From: Minisyncoccota bacterium
Lineage (GTDB): Bacteria; Patescibacteriota; Minisyncoccia; Phycocordibacterales; UBA2100
DNA: 5,255 nucleotides
Direction of reading: 5' to 3'
NCBI GenBank assembly: GCA_018061585.1
Contig: JAGOTU010000064.1
Span: 1 to 5,255 of the forward strand
This document shows, piece by piece, positions 4,004-5,255 of the stretch. A program made the translations under genes and the position numbers. The notes under the pieces are model-generated. The model made no database searches, had not been told where the DNA came from, and saw only the letters and a list, made by a program, of their open reading frames with translations. The first letter of the stretch is position 1. Each line of letters starts with the position of its first letter.

Positions 4004-4771
4004 ATGCCTCTATTCGACGCGGTGATTCTCGGTATTGTTGAGGGCGTAACGGAGTTCTTGCCGATCTCCTCGACCGGCCATCTCATTCTCGCGAACACAC
4101 TCCTCGGAATACCGCATACGGATTTCACCAAGAGCTTCGAGATCGCGATCCAGGTCGGCGCGATGTGTGCCGTAGTCGCGCTCTACCTACGCTCTTTTTT
4201 TGATATTGAGATCTTGAAACGTCTGATCGTCGGATTCGTCCCGACCGCGATCGTCGGATTCACGGTGTACCCGTATGTAAAAGCCGTCCTCTTGGGCAGT
4301 CCGCTCGTTGTCGTCGGGGCTCTATTCGTCGGCGGTATTGTGCTGATCGTATTTGAGATGCTCAAAATTCAACCGGACGAATCGCGCGCGAACATCGCAA
4401 CGATGCCCTACCTTCATGCGGCACTGATCGGGCTCGCACAGTCAGTTGCTGTCATTCCGGGTGTATCACGCTCAGCAGCAACTATAATCGGCGGACTCGC
4501 GCTCAAAATGCCGCGCGCTGCGATCGTAGAGTTCTCATTCTTGCTCGCAGTGCCCACGATCGCCGCTGCGACCGCTTTGGATCTTTTGAAAAGCTATTCA
4601 GCTTTTACCGCAGCTGATATGGCACCGCTTGCGGTCGGATTCATAGTTTCGTTCGTGGTCGCGCTCGTGAGCCTGCGCTACCTATTACAATACGTTCGCA
4701 ACCACACGTTCATCGCGTTCGGCGTATATCGCATAGCGGTCGCGATACTCTTTTTCTTTTTCGTGCTCTAA
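4004..4771 (+). CDS. uppP: Undecaprenyl-diphosphate phosphatase UppP (BacA family)
   Basis: The protein has 255 aa, close to the E. coli enzyme. It removes a phosphate from undecaprenyl pyrophosphate to regenerate the lipid carrier for peptidoglycan and surface glycan synthesis, and often gives bacitracin resistance. The two signature motifs are intact: EGVTEFLPISSTGH (13-26), with acidic residues E13 and E17 and His26, and PGVSRSAAT (152-160), with R156; the usual SRSG is SRSA here. FEIAIQVGAM (45-54) matches the re-entrant helix region. About seven to eight further hydrophobic segments run to the C-terminus, which ends in a Phe-rich helix. It starts two bases after the PAP2 stop, with a weak AGTAGGT just upstream, so translational coupling is likely. 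It ends with TAA, the only TAA among the genes seen here; that stop overlaps the TAG of the convergent surface-protein gene. Confidence 0.95.
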   Translation: MPLFDAVILGIVEGVTEFLPISSTGHLILANTLLGIPHTDFTKSFEIAIQVGAMCAVVALYLRSFFDIEILKRLIVGFVPTAIVGFTVYPYVKAVLLGSPLVVVGALFVGGIVLIVFEMLKIQPDESRANIATMPYLHAALIGLAQSVAVIPGVSRSAATIIGGLALKMPRAAIVEFSFLLAVPTIAAATALDLLKSYSAFTAADMAPLAVGFIVSFVVALVSLRYLLQYVRNHTFIAFGVYRIAVAILFFFFVL

Positions 4772-5255
4772 AGCGCGATTTGTACGACAACGCTGTCGGT
4801 GATGTGTGCACCGTTCGGGGCAACACACGAAATAGTGAAAGTGGTGGGTGCGGTAAGCGGCACGGTAGATGCGCCGCCCTTAAGTGACGTCTGTGTAAAG
4901 CTGCCGTCCGGCGATGTCTCGATGCACTCGGTCACGCCCTGCGTATTCCAGAAGATCGATGTTCGGGCGCCGAGCGGAACGGTCGTGGGCGACGCCCATA
5001 TATCTACCTTTGCGGTGATAGGTGCAGTGGTCGTGGCCTTTGATGTGGTCGCGCCGGTCGTTTTCGTAACGGTCGTTTTTACCGTTCCATTGGTTATTGG
5101 AGCGGCCGGAGTTACGGGCTTGGTAGTTGTGGTCGCGCCGCCGACGGCATATCCGCGCCACGTGCAGAGCGAGTCAAAGAACGACGGCGGGATGATGTAC
5201 GAAAGGAAATTCTTGGACCATGGACGATTGATACACATCGTCGAAACAGCACTTT
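4768..5255 (-). CDS. C-terminal part of a secreted or surface protein with an Ig-like domain (5' incomplete)
   Basis: The frame is open to the right edge. An ATG at 5238 has no ribosome site and gives no signal peptide, so the gene most likely starts outside the window. About 160 codons are seen. Numbered from that ATG, residues 1-33 hold an aromatic stretch (FLSYIIPPSFFDSLCTWRGY), 34-77 form a Thr/Ala/Pro-rich low-complexity linker, and 78-156 form a beta-rich domain with SPTTVPLGARTSIFWNTQGV, a Cys pair (C102 and C137) and a TTFTISC strand near the end. This tail resembles the small Ig-like C-terminal domains of many Parcubacteria surface proteins (recalled from the family, not searched). 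It probably binds or displays at the cell envelope. The N-terminal function is unknown. It ends with TAG, overlapping the uppP stop. Confidence 0.75.
   Translation of the reverse strand, partial: SAVSTMCINRPWSKNFLSYIIPPSFFDSLCTWRGYAVGGATTTTKPVTPAAPITNGTVKTTVTKTTGATTSKATTTAPITAKVDIWASPTTVPLGARTSIFWNTQGVTECIETSPDGSFTQTSLKGGASTVPLTAPTTFTISCVAPNGAHITDSVVVQIAL

Noticed and set aside
4772..5255. Plus-strand open frame after the uppP stop as a separate gene
   Set aside because: It has no ribosome site and lies opposite a domain-bearing surface-protein frame; its Val/Thr-rich composition is what an antisense shadow gives.

Overview
The window looks like a piece of a Patescibacteria (Candidate Phyla Radiation) genome, most likely Parcubacteria. 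The grounds are the style of its TrmB-family regulator, a secreted-protein tail of a Thr-rich linker plus a small Ig-like domain of the type ending many Parcubacteria surface proteins, tRNA genes without an encoded CCA end, and promoters placed so close to start codons that some mRNAs would be nearly leaderless. This placement is from memory of such genomes, not from a search. The code appears standard: TGA, TAG and TAA all end convincing genes.

Left part (1-500). A promoter, a tRNA gene and a strong terminator come first. The tRNA resembles tRNA-Lys, but its anticodon is UUA, which would read the stop codon UAA. Right of the terminator lies an inverted partial copy of the tRNA 3' end, split by a 25-nt hairpin. 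After it comes about 250 bp of non-coding DNA dense in stem-loops, three of which share a related 12-nt loop on unrelated stems. No convincing protein gene lies in 139-496.

Middle part (497-3497). A TrmB-type regulator is on the minus strand with its own promoter and a possible operator. Divergent from it is a transcription unit that starts with a second unusual tRNA: a Val(UAC)-like tRNA carrying a 43-nt insertion after position 38 of the anticodon loop. It continues 34 nt later into a 434-aa gene joining a CoaB-like (phosphopantothenoylcysteine synthetase-like) domain to a class II aldolase/adducin-like domain. A 10-bp hairpin follows, then a small NodN/MaoC-type hot-dog protein and a clean intrinsic terminator.

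Right part (3498-5255). Two membrane proteins of unrelated families, both expected to dephosphorylate undecaprenyl pyrophosphate, are arranged 2 nt apart: a PAP2/BcrC-like phosphatase and UppP/BacA. They probably work together in lipid-carrier recycling for cell-envelope synthesis. Convergent with uppP, and overlapping it at the stop codons, is the C-terminal part of a surface protein whose start lies beyond the right edge.

Most worth a second look are the two abnormal tRNA genes less than 1.4 kb apart, the structured repeat region beside the first, and the CoaB-aldolase fusion behind the second.
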